DNA of 64,000 nucleotides from Archegozetes longisetosus (GCA_018873245.2 JAEMBT020000009.1:7315288-7379287), one strand, 5' to 3'. Shown: positions 45,841-57,880, counted from the stretch's first letter. Notes: generated by a model not told the origin, from the letters alone. Translations and numbers: made by a program.

Positions 45841-46510
45841 ATTATTAATTAATCTTTTAAACCTATAATATTCCGTTAGAAACGTTTAAAATATCAAATT
45901 ATGTAAATGATACGTTTTCAACTCTTTATGCATTAGTGGTTGTGTTAGTTATAAGATTATGAAAAGCTGCTAATTGAAGCTTGATTTTTGAGTGATAATT
46001 GAACGCGAATGAGCAAATTAAGAATTTGTTCTCCTTTCAAAATAATTTCAAATTATTAAGTAATCTCTTAAACCTATGTAAAAACGGTTGAAGTTATTGA
46101 ACTTCAATTTGCATTTATTTTGAGAAATCAAGTGATTTCTCAGTATTAATCCTTTTGTTTGTTTAAAGTAACTCATACACTACTTAATCTCTAAGACCAA
46201 TAACATTGCACACAAACATTGTCATTTTGTTCTTCGATTTATTTTACAAGTTTCAGAAATATTTTCAGTATTAAGATTTTGGAATGAGGAGAGTATACAT
46301 GAAAGCTATCATTTAAGTAAAAATAAAGACTTTTTGATAGACAAAAATCTTACACCTATAACATTCCGTTAGAAATGTTTAAAATATCAAATTATGTAAA
46401 TGATACGTTTGCAACTCTTTATGCATTAGTGATTGTGTTAGTTACAAGAATATGTCAAAGCTGCTAATCGAAATTTGATTTTTGAGTGATAATTGAACGC
46501 GTTTCAATAT
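45841..46510. repeat. Direct repeat of about 170 bp
   Basis: The stretch from CCTATAATATTCCGTTAG (about 45862) to TTGAACGCG (about 46015) recurs from CCTATAACATTCCGTTAG (about 46348) to TTGAACGCG (about 46502). The left arm has a single copy (about 780-620), so the duplication occurred in this arm. Confidence 0.75.
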
Positions 46511-47133
46511 AAAATAACAAACACTAAGTTATGAGTAGATTTTCACGGAAAGAGCTTATGGTTTAAATGATGAAAACTGTAAAGCATTAACTTATAGATC
46601 ATAAACTCTACTGCTTTGGATACAATAAAAACAAAGTTTTATGATAATTGAGTTTTAACAAATATATTAAAGTAAATGAAGTTTTATAAACAATTTTAAT
46701 AAATTCTCTAACAATCGGCCCGACAGAAGAACGCCGATAGTATGATTTGGGCACAAAATCCAATTAAAGACTATTAAAACTTGTAACCTGTAAAACCTAT
46801 AAATTCTATAGCAACGTCAGTAATGACTTCTATATCTAATGAAAAATTCAATATTATTTGTGTACTCGAGTTTCTAAAACTAGATAATAAATTTTTTATT
46901 TCCAATAATTTTTCAAAGTATAAAGAGTTTCCATTTAAATAAACAATCAATAAATATACGGTAGTTTTGATATAGGCTTTTGTTATTTTACTTTTGATTG
47001 CATTGATATAAAACATAAATCATAAGCTTTTTCTCTGAAAATCGACTTAAAACATGTTCCGCTTAACCACTCGATACTAGACTAGCATTCTTAAATTATT
47101 ATATAAACATACTTCGGTATTATAAGCTATGGA

Positions 47134-48140
47134 CTATTATCAGTACAGACAAACTAATTTTGTATAAACTATGGACAATTTAAAGATTTTGCAGTTAATT
47201 AAGCTTAAGACGGTTAAATAAAATAAAGGAAGTTTCCCTAGTTCTATAGGATCCTGGCGCAAAAGGAAGTTGTTTAATTAATTTTTTTTATACAAATAGG
47301 GTATAAATTAAAACATTTTTCCAAAGCGCTCTCTTTAGTAAAAAATTAAAGTATTTTAATTTAGTTTTAGTTTGCACTGTTCCATTAAGCATCATTTTAA
47401 CAAGTATTTTTACAGATATTCTTCCTATAACACTAAAAATATGATGAGTAATTATTATCATTTAATAATTTACTATCTCAATTCAGATTTAGTTAATAAA
47501 TATCAACATCTTATGCTTATGCAGTTTTGTACAATTTACAAACTATTTCTAGGAGGCACCGTTCTATCTTCCATTCTCTTAATAAATGATTTAAATTTTT
47601 ATTATGATATTATTGCCTAGAATCAAACACTAAGAAAATCATTTGCAAATTTATTTTAAACGTTCGTTCTTTTATAAATGTTTGGAAATGTATTTGCTTG
47701 AATAAAAGATTGTCATCATAAATACTCAAATAAGATTAAATCTTTTGTAAACTAATTTTTAAAAAATATTTTATCTATTTTTCTGGAAGATGGTATAGTG
47801 TGAGGCTTTGGAATATTATCTTGTCCTGAGAATTTCAAAGGTCCTGGTCAATTGGTATACTTAGAGGTTAAAGCTCTTCTATTCTGTGTTGAACTTCTGT
47901 GAAAATTTGCAATCTGAAGTAGAAGACTATGGGATCACAGTATCCTCTTTTAAGAAATACAGAGATAGTTATAATTGACAAATTAAATGGCGAATGAATT
48001 ACATATAATTTCTAAAATCAATATCATTTCTTCATCATTCGAAGTATTTTTCTTTCTTATGAGGTCTACGATTGGGCTTAACAATGAAATTTCTCCAATA
48101 GTTATATTCTGCTTTTCAGTAAAAGCTACCGCAATTATAA
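47134..48140. other. Sequence beyond the right arm, no gene seen
   Basis: 47134-47780 is AT-rich with an 82-codon open frame (47372-47620) that shows no family features. 47780-48190 repeats about 44980-45440 in direct orientation, so pieces of the receptor upstream region spread further. Confidence 0.45.
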
Positions 48141-48381
48141 TAAAACGCAAGCCTTAAAAAGTCTGATCACATGACTCTCCTTACAATACTTTATTCAAGC
48201 TTTTACTCATACAATTAATGTAAAACAGTTGATTGGATACAAGACATAAAATAAGTTAGAAAAAAAAGAATAAAAATTTTTAACAGGAAATAATATATAT
48301 GCCTAACGATTATTCAAAAATTCGAAAATAAATGCGATTAGTAATTTGTTTTGTATGGCAATATTTTAGTTTGCTATTTGG

Positions 48382-49600
48382 TTGATTGAGATAATTTATT
48401 GCAGTAAAAATGTGACGTGGACTTTTTCACGCGCAATCTCTATTAGCCAATGCAATCAAATCAATCAATATGTTATTTGCAATTTCACGTTATCGCTTAT
48501 TTTTAGGTTATATAAATTTTCTCGTGGTCTACTTTCTCTCAATGAAAATAAACTTAGCATTTATTCTTGTCAATATAAAAATCATGTTCTAGTCAATAAA
48601 TGAAGCCATTTTCTGTAACTAGAAATTTCAGAAAAAATGTCTACTAGCTGAGAATAAAATATCACTATCCATCTTTTGAAATAGATATACCCAAAAACTG
48701 ATAAAAATGATTAAAATATTTTTTCATTCGTCAAATAAGTGTTTTGATTTGATAAGTGGTTAAAGGATTTTATTAGTTGAGTTCAAAAGTTAAATAGCTC
48801 ACCTGTTTTCCAACGATTTATGAATAGTAAACAGAGTTACTTCATACCATTGAAAGCCTATAATATTAATTTTTTCTTTACTATTCGAGATCATATTCAT
48901 ATAATATTTTTATTGATTATTATACATTATAACTAGTTTAATGACTACTTATATTAATATAAAATTAAAGATGAATACTCAATACCTGTCGATAAATAGG
49001 CTTAAGAAACAATATCGACTTCTTGAAAGAAACGAACATTTCAATCGTTATACAGCCAAAACTACTTGTCAAACAAGACTTTTGAGAGAACCGTGTTTGT
49101 GTATATTTTCCGAGAAAATTCTCCATGGAAATTAATGAAATTTATATTTGTGAGTTTTTAATTTAACGGATCGATTATTACTTTTAGCATAACTTATAAA
49201 TTCTGAAAACACGATTAACTATTTGTGAACTAAAAGTCATTTTCAGCGCCTCGCACAAGCCAGTGTCTATTCAACTGTTTTATATGTCATAGAATAGCTA
49301 ACAATATGAGTCAAATATACATCAATAAATCTATAGCACTTACAATTCTATTTACCGTTGCCAGATCAAATCTAACTCAATTTTTGAGAAAAAAATTAAA
49401 TGGAACATAAGCAAAAATTCAAATAAGTAATTTTACTTATTCATGAAGTATTTCCAAAAAGGAACTTTTCAAGCGAAGATATTCAATTGAGTAGAAAGCT
49501 CATAAATTCGGTTTAACTTGAGTATAAAAATGAATTTTGACTCATTTCATTTAAATAAATTAGAAAGGTCAGAAGACATTTTAAATATAATTGAAATAAT
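48382..49600. other. Unit A interior, no convincing gene
   Basis: Small open frames at 48382-48603 and 48941-49135 show no recognisable pattern. I note a TTTTCAG acceptor-like site at about 49247, followed by open sequence, but no supported exon. Confidence 0.35.
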
Positions 49601-49683
49601 GTTAGACAACTTTTTAACATTTTAAGTCTCATGAAATATATGAAAAAATTAATTTATTCACAAAGAAGTAATGTTATTTCCAG

Positions 49684-49899
49684 TTGGCTCAATTTTATTA
49701 TGCTTGCGCTCAAAATTTTAAATCTTACACAACTGATTACTATAAGAATAGCTACTCTAACTTTAACATTAGATCATGCGTTGAACCCTATATATTGTAT
49801 GATATAAGAGTAAACCAGCTTTTTAAACGAGAATCTAAAACCCCTATAGACTCTCAAAAAGTTTCTTCAAAGATTTTCTCAAACATTAAACAAGAATAA
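49684..49899 (+). other. Duplicated exon-like open frame, copy A
   Basis: An open frame of about 71 codons follows an acceptor-like TTATTTCCAG (ending about 49683) and stops with TAA at 49897. It contains TDYYKNSYSNFNI and YDIRVNQLFKRES. Copy B at 52918-53139 keeps the same frame, acceptor position and stop, despite about a dozen amino-acid changes. The first codon is TTG, so if it is real it is an internal or last exon. No family is recognised and no upstream exon was found. Confidence 0.35.
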
Positions 49900-50404
49900 A
49901 TATTTCTGCCACGATATTTGATTTTAGATTAATTATTCAAATGAGAACCAATTTTTTGCCACTTAAATAGATTTTTTGAAGTTAATACTCAGGCCTAGCA
50001 TTTTAATATAAGAAATTTCAAAAGTTATCCAATAAAGTTAACAATTTTTATATAAATATCTAGAAGCTAACAGTTAATATCGTGAGAATTGAATTCTTAC
50101 CTTTAGTTCATTGAGATATAATAGTCATACAATTTCAAAACTTTATTTCCTCTTATCATGCAACATTTATTAAAATAATGATTTTAAGATTTTTACTAAG
50201 AATTAAATTTATATTATTCAGTCTTAATGATTATTTTAAAATGCTATTAATGAGTGAATGTTTTGATTCTTTAAACTAATATTTTACGAAAATGTAAATC
50301 AAATATAAAGAACCAATACCTAACAGTGAATAAACCTAAAATACAGTGTGAATTTCCTATAAATAGGCAACACTAATGACCATATAACAAAACTACTTGT
50401 TTAA

Positions 50405-50878
50405 CCCTTCGTCACAACTGTGGGGTAAAATGTTCCCAAGTTTGACTTTAAAAATCTCGCTAAAATCAACAGAATGTCGTCATTTCTTGAAAATTTAGCT
50501 ATTCCTCAGTCATATATCTGACTATAAATCACAAAAATCCTTATTAATTTGGAATTATAACTTTATTTTAAAAAATTATTTTCTGGCAACATGTCTTTGT
50601 GAGGACAGAAATTCTCCCTAATATCACAGTGCTTTGTGTTTACTATATGTGTCGCAGCGCTGTAATGTCGCTACTAGCAATTGAACAGCTGATGACGCTG
50701 TAGCAGATAATAACTAGAATTAAATTAATTAATTAATGAAAACATTAAAAATAAGGACTAACTGATTCTGAAAACATTCCGGACTAACCTGGAACAGATA
50801 TAAAGCGTGGAAGATGTGGGGTAACATTTTACCCCACAGTTAATTTTACGTTTTCAGAAGTTAAGTTGTGACGAAGGG
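50405..50878. mobile_element. piggyBac-like MITE, 474 bp
   Basis: The termini CCCTTCGTCACAACTGTGGG and, inverted, CCCTTCGTCACAACTTAAC are flanked by TTAA on both sides (50401-50404 and 50879-50882). The duplicated unit B has a single intact TTAA at 53941-53944. That proves precise TTAA-targeted insertion after the A/B duplication. No coding sequence. GGGGTAAAATGTT near the left end pairs with AACATTTTACCCC near the right end. Confidence 0.9.
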
Positions 50879-51187
50879 TTAACAGGATTTTTAAACTAGT
50901 GCTTCGGTGAATATCTTGTTATCTCTATGGAAATGAATGGATTCTATGAGTATTAGACATATGATATCGATAAATATATTTTATAACGAATTTTGCCTGA
51001 AAAGTCCGTAAACTTCAATTATTTGTCATCTAAAGATCAATCTTCAGTACTTTGCACAAAATTCATTATCTTTTTGAAGTCAGTATTTCATGAGATAGTA
51101 AACTATATGAGTGAAATATTAAAGATCGATAATTGTATTTTGCTCTATATAAACTGCCTCCAGGCATTTTAAAGTAAGACTTAATTT

Positions 51188-51299
51188 AATTTGTATGACA
51201 TCGTACATTTTAAAAATATTGTAATACAGTATAGGTCTGATTAAGAGACTTAGACGTTATTACAATATTTTTAAAATGTACGATGTCATGCAAATTAAA
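51188..51299. repeat. Palindrome, about 40-bp arms
   Basis: TAATTTGTATGACATCGTAC... (51190 on) pairs with the inverted ...GTACGATGTCATGCAAATTA (to 51300) around a 28-base loop. Unit B has only one arm at about 54250-54290. Confidence 0.75.
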
Positions 51300-51325
51300 T
51301 TATCAATTTTCTTGAAAGTTTCAAA

Positions 51326-51512
51326 TGCGCTGAATTATCGCAGCGCTGAATTTTTGCGCGCTTAATTGTCGCAATGTTAAATTGTCGTAGCGCTGAATTT
51401 TCGCAGCGCTGAATTGTTGTAGCGCTGAATTGTCGCAGCGCTGAATTGTCATAGCGCCCAATTGTTGGCGCTGAATTGTCGTGCGCTGAATTGATTGCGC
51501 TGAATTGACGTG
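51326..51512. repeat. GC-rich minisatellite, unit GCGCTGAATTGTCGCA
   Basis: About ten imperfect copies of a 15-17 base unit (GCGCTGAATTGTCGCA, with variants TAGCGCTGAATTTTC and GCGCCCAATTGTTG). Copies are direct and contiguous, become shorter toward the 3' end, and are absent from unit B. Each unit has an AGCGCT palindrome. Confidence 0.88.
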
Positions 51513-52064
51513 CTACCCAAACTATGAAGACAACTGATAATCATCATAGCTAAACTGTTAAAACCTGCCTAAGTATGTTCTAGTTATGCAATCTTCCAAT
51601 CCTAGTTAAATGTGTTATTGATCTTATAAGATTTAGCTTATCATTGTAAAGTATCTTCCTATTTAACACGACTATTGTTCGTTTATAATGTCGTGTTTTT
51701 CCTAAATTTTTCGCTCTTTTCTCCTGTGCTAAAAATCTGGTGAAATCTTATAAAGTTTGTATTGTAGTTTATCATTATATTTAATATTGTGGTTATATTT
51801 TAAGTTTTGATTTCTTACACGCTCCTATAAAAGATTCCAGACTTTGAAATATTCTAAATTTCATAAATCATGTGTAAAATTAAACTTGCTTCCGTAGATC
51901 TAACACCAAGTATTAGTAGTTAAATTAGTTTTATGATGCTTACGCGTAAAAGTTGAAATCAAATTACCAATTACTATAAAAGTAACTTATGATGTAAAAT
52001 TTAAATAACTATTCTTTGGTGAATCCAGACTAATGGGTCTAAAGGCCTTCTCTACCCTACACCC

Positions 52065-52235
52065 CAACTGTGATATATAATTGGATTCAGTTCGTCAAGC
52101 TGAATATTTTGATACCACACTTGACCACTACTAATTTGAACCTGACCACTTCCTGACAACTCCCGACAGGAGTGGCTGACACCGCCAAGTGATATATCAT
52201 TTGATTCAGGATATTGAGCTATCGCTATTGTAATA
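52065..52235. repeat. Satellite-like repeat units, further copy
   Basis: TGATATATAATTGGATTCAG (52070) and TGATATATCATTTGATTCAG (52190) with ACACTTGACCACT between them repeat the family seen at 8716-8900 and 34360-34470. The flanks also carry GTGAATCC.GACTAATGGGTC, as at 8663-8690. Confidence 0.65.
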
Positions 52236-52917
52236 AAACGCAAGCTTTAAAACGTCTTATCACATGACTCTCCTTACAATACTCTGTACAAACTTCTAAC
52301 TTATACAATTCCATTAATGCAAAACAGTTGATTGGATACATTGAATAAATGAGATTAGTAATTTCTATTGTATGGCAATATTGTAATAACGTCTAAGTTT
52401 CTTAATTAGACCTATACCAAAATACTTTTGTAATAACCTTTATTGCTAAATTAATTTTCATAACTCACCGTATATGTCAACATTTATTACCGATATAAAG
52501 ATTACTTTTTGTTTGTACAATAGAAATCTTCACATGCTTGTCTCAACTGTACAAGTTATGAAGAGAGCTGAGAGTAAGCATATTTCAACTCTGAAAACCT
52601 ACCTAAGTATGTCCTAGTTAAACAATCTCCCAATCCTAGCTAAATGTGCTATTGACCTTAAAAGGTTTAGCCTATCATTGTAAAACATTTTCTAATTTAA
52701 CCCGCCTATTGTTCCTATGAAATGTCGTGTTTTTCTTAAATTTTTCGCTCTTTCTTCCAGTGTTAAAATCCTGTGAAATCTTATGTAATTTTATTATTGT
52801 GGTTATGTTAAATAAAGTGCTTATATTTTAAAATTTGATTTCATACACGCTCCTATCAAAGATCCAGACTTTACAATATATGAAAAAATAAATTCATTCA
52901 CAAAGAAATAATGCTAT

Positions 52918-53139
52918 TTGCAGTTAGCTCAGTTTTATGATGATTGCGCTCGAAATTTCAAAACTTACACAACTGATTACTATAAGAATAGCTACTCTAA
53001 CTTTAACATTAAATCATGCGTTAAACCCTATATAGTATATGATATAAGAGTAAACCAGCTTTTCAAACGAGAATCTAAAATCCCTATAGTCTGTCAAAAA
53101 GTTTCCTCAGAGATTGCCTCAAATATCAAACAAGAATAA
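52918..53139 (+). other. Duplicated exon-like open frame, copy B
   Basis: Counterpart of 49684-49899 in unit B: QLAQFYDDCARNFK, then TDYYKNSYSNFNI and YDIRVNQLFKRES, ending SNIKQE. It also follows an acceptor-like CTATTTGCAG. Open in both copies but unrecognised. Confidence 0.35.
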
Positions 53140-54284
53140 ATATTTCTGGCTCGATATTTGATTTTAGGTCAATTATTCAAATAAGAACCAATTTTTTGCC
53201 ACTTAAATAGATTTCAATATAATAAATATTTTTAAACGTTATAATTTAATTTAGAAGTAATGTCCATGGTGCAAAAAACATATGATTTAAAATTTTAAAA
53301 AGTTGCCTAAATAGTGTGAGGTTGAAATAAAGAAATCTTTTCTAAATGACATTAATATTAGCTAATTAAACATCACACCAAAAACTATACGTGAATTAGT
53401 ATAAGCCAATAATTTACTGTTTTCTGAGTTCAATTGTAATTTCATTAAAAGTTTTGAAACATTCTTAAAATGAAATAGCGTGTATTCAGATGGTTTTCAG
53501 TAGTTAGAGTATTTTTTGAAGTTAATACTCAGGCCTAACATTTTAATATAAGAAATTTCAAGAGTTATCCAATAAAGTTAACAATTTTTATATAAATATC
53601 TAGAAGCTAACAGTTAATATCGTGAGAATTGAATTCTTACCTTTAGTTCATTGAGATATAATAGTCATACAATTTCAAAACTTTATTTCCTCTTATCATG
53701 CAACATTTATTAAAATAATGATTTTAAGATTTTTACTAAGAATTAAATTTATATTATTCAGTCTTAATGATTATTTTAAAATGCTATTAATGAGTGAATG
53801 TTTTGATTCTTTAAACTAATATTTTACGAAAATGTAAATCAAATATAAAGAACCAATACCTAACAGTGAATAAGCCTCAAATGCAGTGTAAATTTCCTAT
53901 AAATAGGCAACACTAATGACCATATAACAAAACTACTTGTTTAACAGGATTTTTAAACTAGTACTTCGGTGAATATCTTGTTATCTCTATGGAAATTAAT
54001 AGATTCTATGAGTATTAGACATCTGAGATCGATAAATATATTTTATAATGAATTTTGTTTGAAAAGCCCGTCAACTTCAATTATTTATTATCTAAAAATT
54101 AATATTCAGTACTTTGCACGAAACTCATTATCTATTTGAAGTTTTGTATTTCATAAGATAGTAAACTATATGAGTAAAATATTAAAGATCGATAATTGTA
54201 TTTTGCTCTATATAAACTGCTTACAGACATTTTAAAGTAAAATTTAATTTAATTTTTGTGACATCGTATATTTTAAAAATATTG

Positions 54285-55245
54285 TAATAACGTCTATATT
54301 TCTTATTTGAACATATACTGTAATACTTTTGTAACAACCTATATTTCTAAACTCTAATTTTCATAACTCAACTTATATGTCAACATTTATTACTGATTTA
54401 AAGATTACTTTTTGTTTGTACAAAAGAAATCTTTAAATGCTTGTCTAAAATATACAAATTATGAAGACAGCAGATAATCATCATAGATCAACTGTTAAAA
54501 CCTGCCTAAGTATGTTCTAGTTGTACAATCTTCCAATCCTAGTTAAATGTGTTATTGACCTTATAAGATTTAGCTTATCATTGTAAAGTATCTTCCTATT
54601 TAACCCGCCTATTGTTCTTTTAAAATGTTGTTTCTCCTAAATTTTTCGCTCTTTTCTCCTGTGTTAACAATCTGGTGAAATCTTATAAAGTTTGTATTGT
54701 AGTTTATCATTATATTTAATATTGTGGTTATATTGTAAAGTCTGGAATCTTTGATAGGAGCGTGTGAGAAATCAAAACTTAAAATATAAACACTTTATTA
54801 AACATAATGATAATCACAATACAAATTACATAAGATTTTACAGGATTTTAACACTGGAGAAAAGGGCGAAAATTTTAAGAAAAACACGACATTTTATAGG
54901 AATAATAGGCGGGTTAAATTGGAAAATACTTTGCAATGATAGGCTAAATCTTATAAGGTCAATAGCATATTTAGCTAAGATTGGAATATAGTTTAATTAG
55001 GACATACTTAGGCATGTTTTGACAGTTGAGATATGTTTATTCTTAGCTATCTCCATAATTAGTACAGTTGAGACAAGCATGTGAAGATTTCTTCTGCAAA
55101 AACAAAAAGTAATCTTTAAATCAGTAATAAATGTTGATATATAAGGTGAGTTATGAAAATTGGAGTTTAGAAATATAGGTTGTTACAAAAGTATTACAGT
55201 ATGGGTATAATTAAGAGACTTAGACGTTAATACAATATTTCAAGT
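54285..55245. repeat. Head-to-head palindrome, arms of about 470-490 bp
   Basis: 54285-54740 (from TAATAACGTCTATATTTC) returns inverted at 54745-55240, meeting almost without a loop at the junction AAAGTCTGGAATCTTTGATAGG. Related direct copies lie at 52385-52870 and partly at 51530-51860. The segment is therefore present four times in this region. Confidence 0.85.
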
Positions 55246-55450
55246 TATGATTTCTTACACGCTCCTATAAAAGATTACAGACTTTATAATATTCTAAATT
55301 TCATGAAACATGTGTAAAATTAAACTTGCTTTCGTAGATCTAACACCAGATATTAGTAGTTAACACAGTTTTATGATGCTTGAGCCGAAAATTTGAAATC
55401 AAATTACCAATTACTATAAAGTAACTTATGTAAAATTTAAATAACTATTG

Positions 55451-55859
55451 GCCAGCGCTCTTTTGGCACTAATTAGTGCTAGAAAAGCTTTTATGCTGTG
55501 TTAAATGAGAAAGTCGTGAAGTAATATTGAAATTTTATGACGAAAAAATAAAATGAAAATTATATTGTGAAATTTTATAACAATATATTTATAAGTGTGA
55601 AAGACAATATAACGAAAATTAAAATAATTTAAAGCTTTTATTACTACAACAATAGAATATTAATAAATCTTATAAGAGTACTTAACATTTAAAATATTTG
55701 TTCCATTATTGATGGATTTAAAAGTAAAGATATTTCCCTAAGAATTTACACAAAATTCAAAATGCTATAACTTATTTGTCATTAAACGGAATTTTTAAAG
55801 AGAGATATAAGCATTGGAAGAGCATTAAATAAGCTCTAGTTAAGCATAAAGTTTGGTTC
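55451..55859. other. AT-rich spacer, no gene seen
   Basis: No frame or element end is recognised. Confidence 0.4.
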
Positions 55860-56330
55860 ATTATCTGCCGACTTTTGAGCATTATTCTTCACTTTCTTCA
55901 TAAGGTCAACTATCATTTCTGGAGAAATTTCGTGCAACTTTTGCTGGTCTAATGCTGGTCCTCAAGTGATCCGTATTTTTGTTTTTCCAACCATTTTTAT
56001 AAACATCAGACTTAAAGCAGCTCCAAATCTTCTCAATTTGTAGTAATTAGGGAACGTTGGTGGTTTGTGCGCGTTCGACAAACTTTATACTAAATTTATT
56101 CATTATTGAGATAGTGTTCCTCGCGTATGGGCTGTTACCAAATCCGGCCAAAAAACCTTGTCGTCCTCATCACATTTCTCTCGGAATAGAACCAATTGCT
56201 TCTCTTTGCACTCTTTAGAATAAATTTTTTCAATCAATAGCACAGCTTTTAAGGCTCAAATAAGCGACACGAACTTTCGACTTTTCATGGTTCAATTTGG
56301 TGGTTTTATCGCCCGAACCATTGGATCTTT
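55860..56330 (-). pseudogene. mariner-type transposase remnant
   Basis: Minus-strand translation gives LIEKIYSKECKEKQLVLFRE, then KVFWPDLVTAHTRG and FVERAQTTNVP, then SDVYKNGWKNKN. The order and the FWPDL..AH motif match the region around the second and third catalytic residues of mariner/Tc1-type transposases. There, a segment ending in 'kRLlPF' precedes FWPDLA and a final PPN.PQ...E.FW block. Stops after LSQ and NVP break it. The N-terminal domain and terminal repeats were not found. Confidence 0.65.
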
Positions 56331-56999
56331 TTAATGGTATGTCATGATTTACTCAACCAATTATATTATAAGTCGATCGTTTTAAGTCACATTTCAATAT
56401 AAGTAATGTGTAAATAGTGAATGGTTTTTTATCAGTCTATATCTGGAATTCAAATTCATCAAAATTATCTAACGAGTTGTCTTTTCTGAAATTAAATTAG
56501 CGATTGCATGGCTTGAACTGAAAGCTTTAAAAACCTATATGCTCGATATTCCTAAACTGCAAATTCATATGTATTGAATGCCGTATAACTTGTCGTTGTA
56601 CGCGCTCTGATTCTCATTTTACTAGTTTTAAAAAGTTATGCAAACTTCTAGTAACATGTCCTTACCTGAGTTATCGAGACATTGAACGCGTAAAGCTCGT
56701 ATACGAAAGCACTGTTAGATTGAGTATTGTATAAATAGTTTTAGTGAAAACAGAATATGAAAAATCACTTTTATTTAAAATAAATTTATTGAATTCCCAT
56801 AAATTGATTTAAAAACTATTTTTAAAAAATTGAAATTTACTGAAAGATACTTATCATAATTAGATGAAATTACAATGTATTTCTATTTGGAGTGAGTATA
56901 TGCGTTTTGAATTCAAGTATCAATAAAATGAATTTTCGTAACTTATAGTGTGCGATTAAGCGAGAAGCTATAAAATAATTAATTGCTTAATTTGTTTCA
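56331..56999. other. AT-rich spacer, no gene seen
   Basis: No recognised reading frame. It may include further decayed transposon sequence upstream of the mariner remnant. Confidence 0.4.
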
Positions 57000-57880
57000 T
57001 CATTGATTTCTATTTCTAACTCGTTTTGAACAGTAACAACAATACCATGTATTACTCTTGTCTATTTGAGCCTCTAAACATTTAGTATGGAAAAATTCTA
57101 AACATCTATCACACATAACCATTTCAGATCCGTCATCCTTTTCTCGACAATAACAGAAGACAGGTGAAGCTCTTATTACTGTAGCACGAGGTCGATCGTT
57201 GAATACAAAGCTTTTTAATAATTCTGAACGATGTTCATTTTCAATGATCGAAATCAAGTGAGAGCGCATCTCATTCCGAATATAGACGTGACAACCAGGA
57301 AATCCATCATTGCAGAGAACAATTGCATTAGCGATTGAATGCACACTACATAAATGACTATCTATTTGGTGTGTAACGTTGCGGCACACGAACTCTAAGG
57401 TTTAGGCATTATGACATCTGAAAAAGCTAGACACTTGAGAGATAAACTCAGGATTAACTATATTACTGTCAAGAGAATCATAGTCATCAATAGATATTGT
57501 TTCCTTTGAACCGCAATCACCGGAAATAGTAATCCAATGTTTAAGGTTTAATATTTGGACGAAAAATCCACTTTGTGGTAACGATGTAAAGCGAGGAATT
57601 TCTTTATTTCTTCAAAGTTTATTCGTGTCACTAGACCTGTTATAAAATTTCCCATTTTCAACGTATCTTTTAATCCATGTACTTTAGGGACTCAGCTTTA
57701 AGTTTAAACATCATTCCATTTATAACAAAATCTTCGATCCATTGATTCTGAAGAATGATTTGTTTATGTCGATCAGTCAATGCAAGTGGAAACTGTGGTG
57801 GTTCTACTTAATCAGTATATTTCGGGTCTGGAGATTCAGGCTCAAAATGGAATGCTGTTATTTCATCATCATCACTCCAA
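57000..57880 (-). pseudogene. ULP1-like (C48) peptidase remnant fused to a PHD finger
   Basis: Open minus-strand frame 57389-57000 begins in CRNVTHQIDSHLCSVHSIAN, typical of the Gln..Asp..Cys segment of C48-type cysteine peptidases found in transposon proteins. MRSHLIS follows. It ends in a C4HC3 PHD finger, FCYCREKDDG, MVMCDRCLEFFHTKCLE and WYCCYCSKR. Upstream, after a frameshift, about 57560-57420 reads GGFFVQILNLKHWITISGD and IDDYDS, which supplies the His and Asp of the triad. A stop and frame changes separate the parts. In the wild, such peptidase-PHD fusions accompany DNA transposons; which element this one belongs to is not clear. Confidence 0.6.

Larger units (their letters stand above)
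32101..47133 (-). repeat. Right arm of large inverted segmental duplication
   Basis: This is the inverted partner of 1-11303. It is longer mainly because of the 5.7 kb transposon nest at 34691-40395, a local fold-back at 32710-33088, and an extra direct repeat at about 45840-46510. It carries the second receptor gene and the second, truncated Fanzor copy. The inner boundary near 32101 is abrupt: homology to the Fanzor reading frame starts in mid-codon context. Confidence 0.93.
48140..52017 (+). repeat. Tandem segmental repeat, unit A
   Basis: Matches unit B (52225-55450) in direct order. The correspondences are 48150-48365 with 52240-52380, 49640-49950 with 52880-53190, 49975-50400 with 53515-53940, 50883-51240 with 53945-54290, and 51800-52017 with 55250-55450. 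Unit A has a piggyBac-like MITE and a minisatellite that B lacks. B has extra copies of a 490-bp segment. Confidence 0.8.
52225..55450 (+). repeat. Tandem segmental repeat, unit B
   Basis: The second unit of the duplication, described under 48140-52017. It retains the uninterrupted TTAA site at 53941-53944 where A has its MITE. It has an additional 330 bp (about 53190-53515), and it ends in a head-to-head palindrome. Confidence 0.8.

Noticed and set aside
47372..47620. An 82-codon open frame as a membrane protein gene
   Set aside because: AT-rich DNA gives such frames by chance. There is no repeat copy, splice context or family pattern.
51326..51512. Possible CRISPR-like array of short direct repeats
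   Set aside because: Copies are contiguous with no unique spacers, in a eukaryotic genome. It is a minisatellite.
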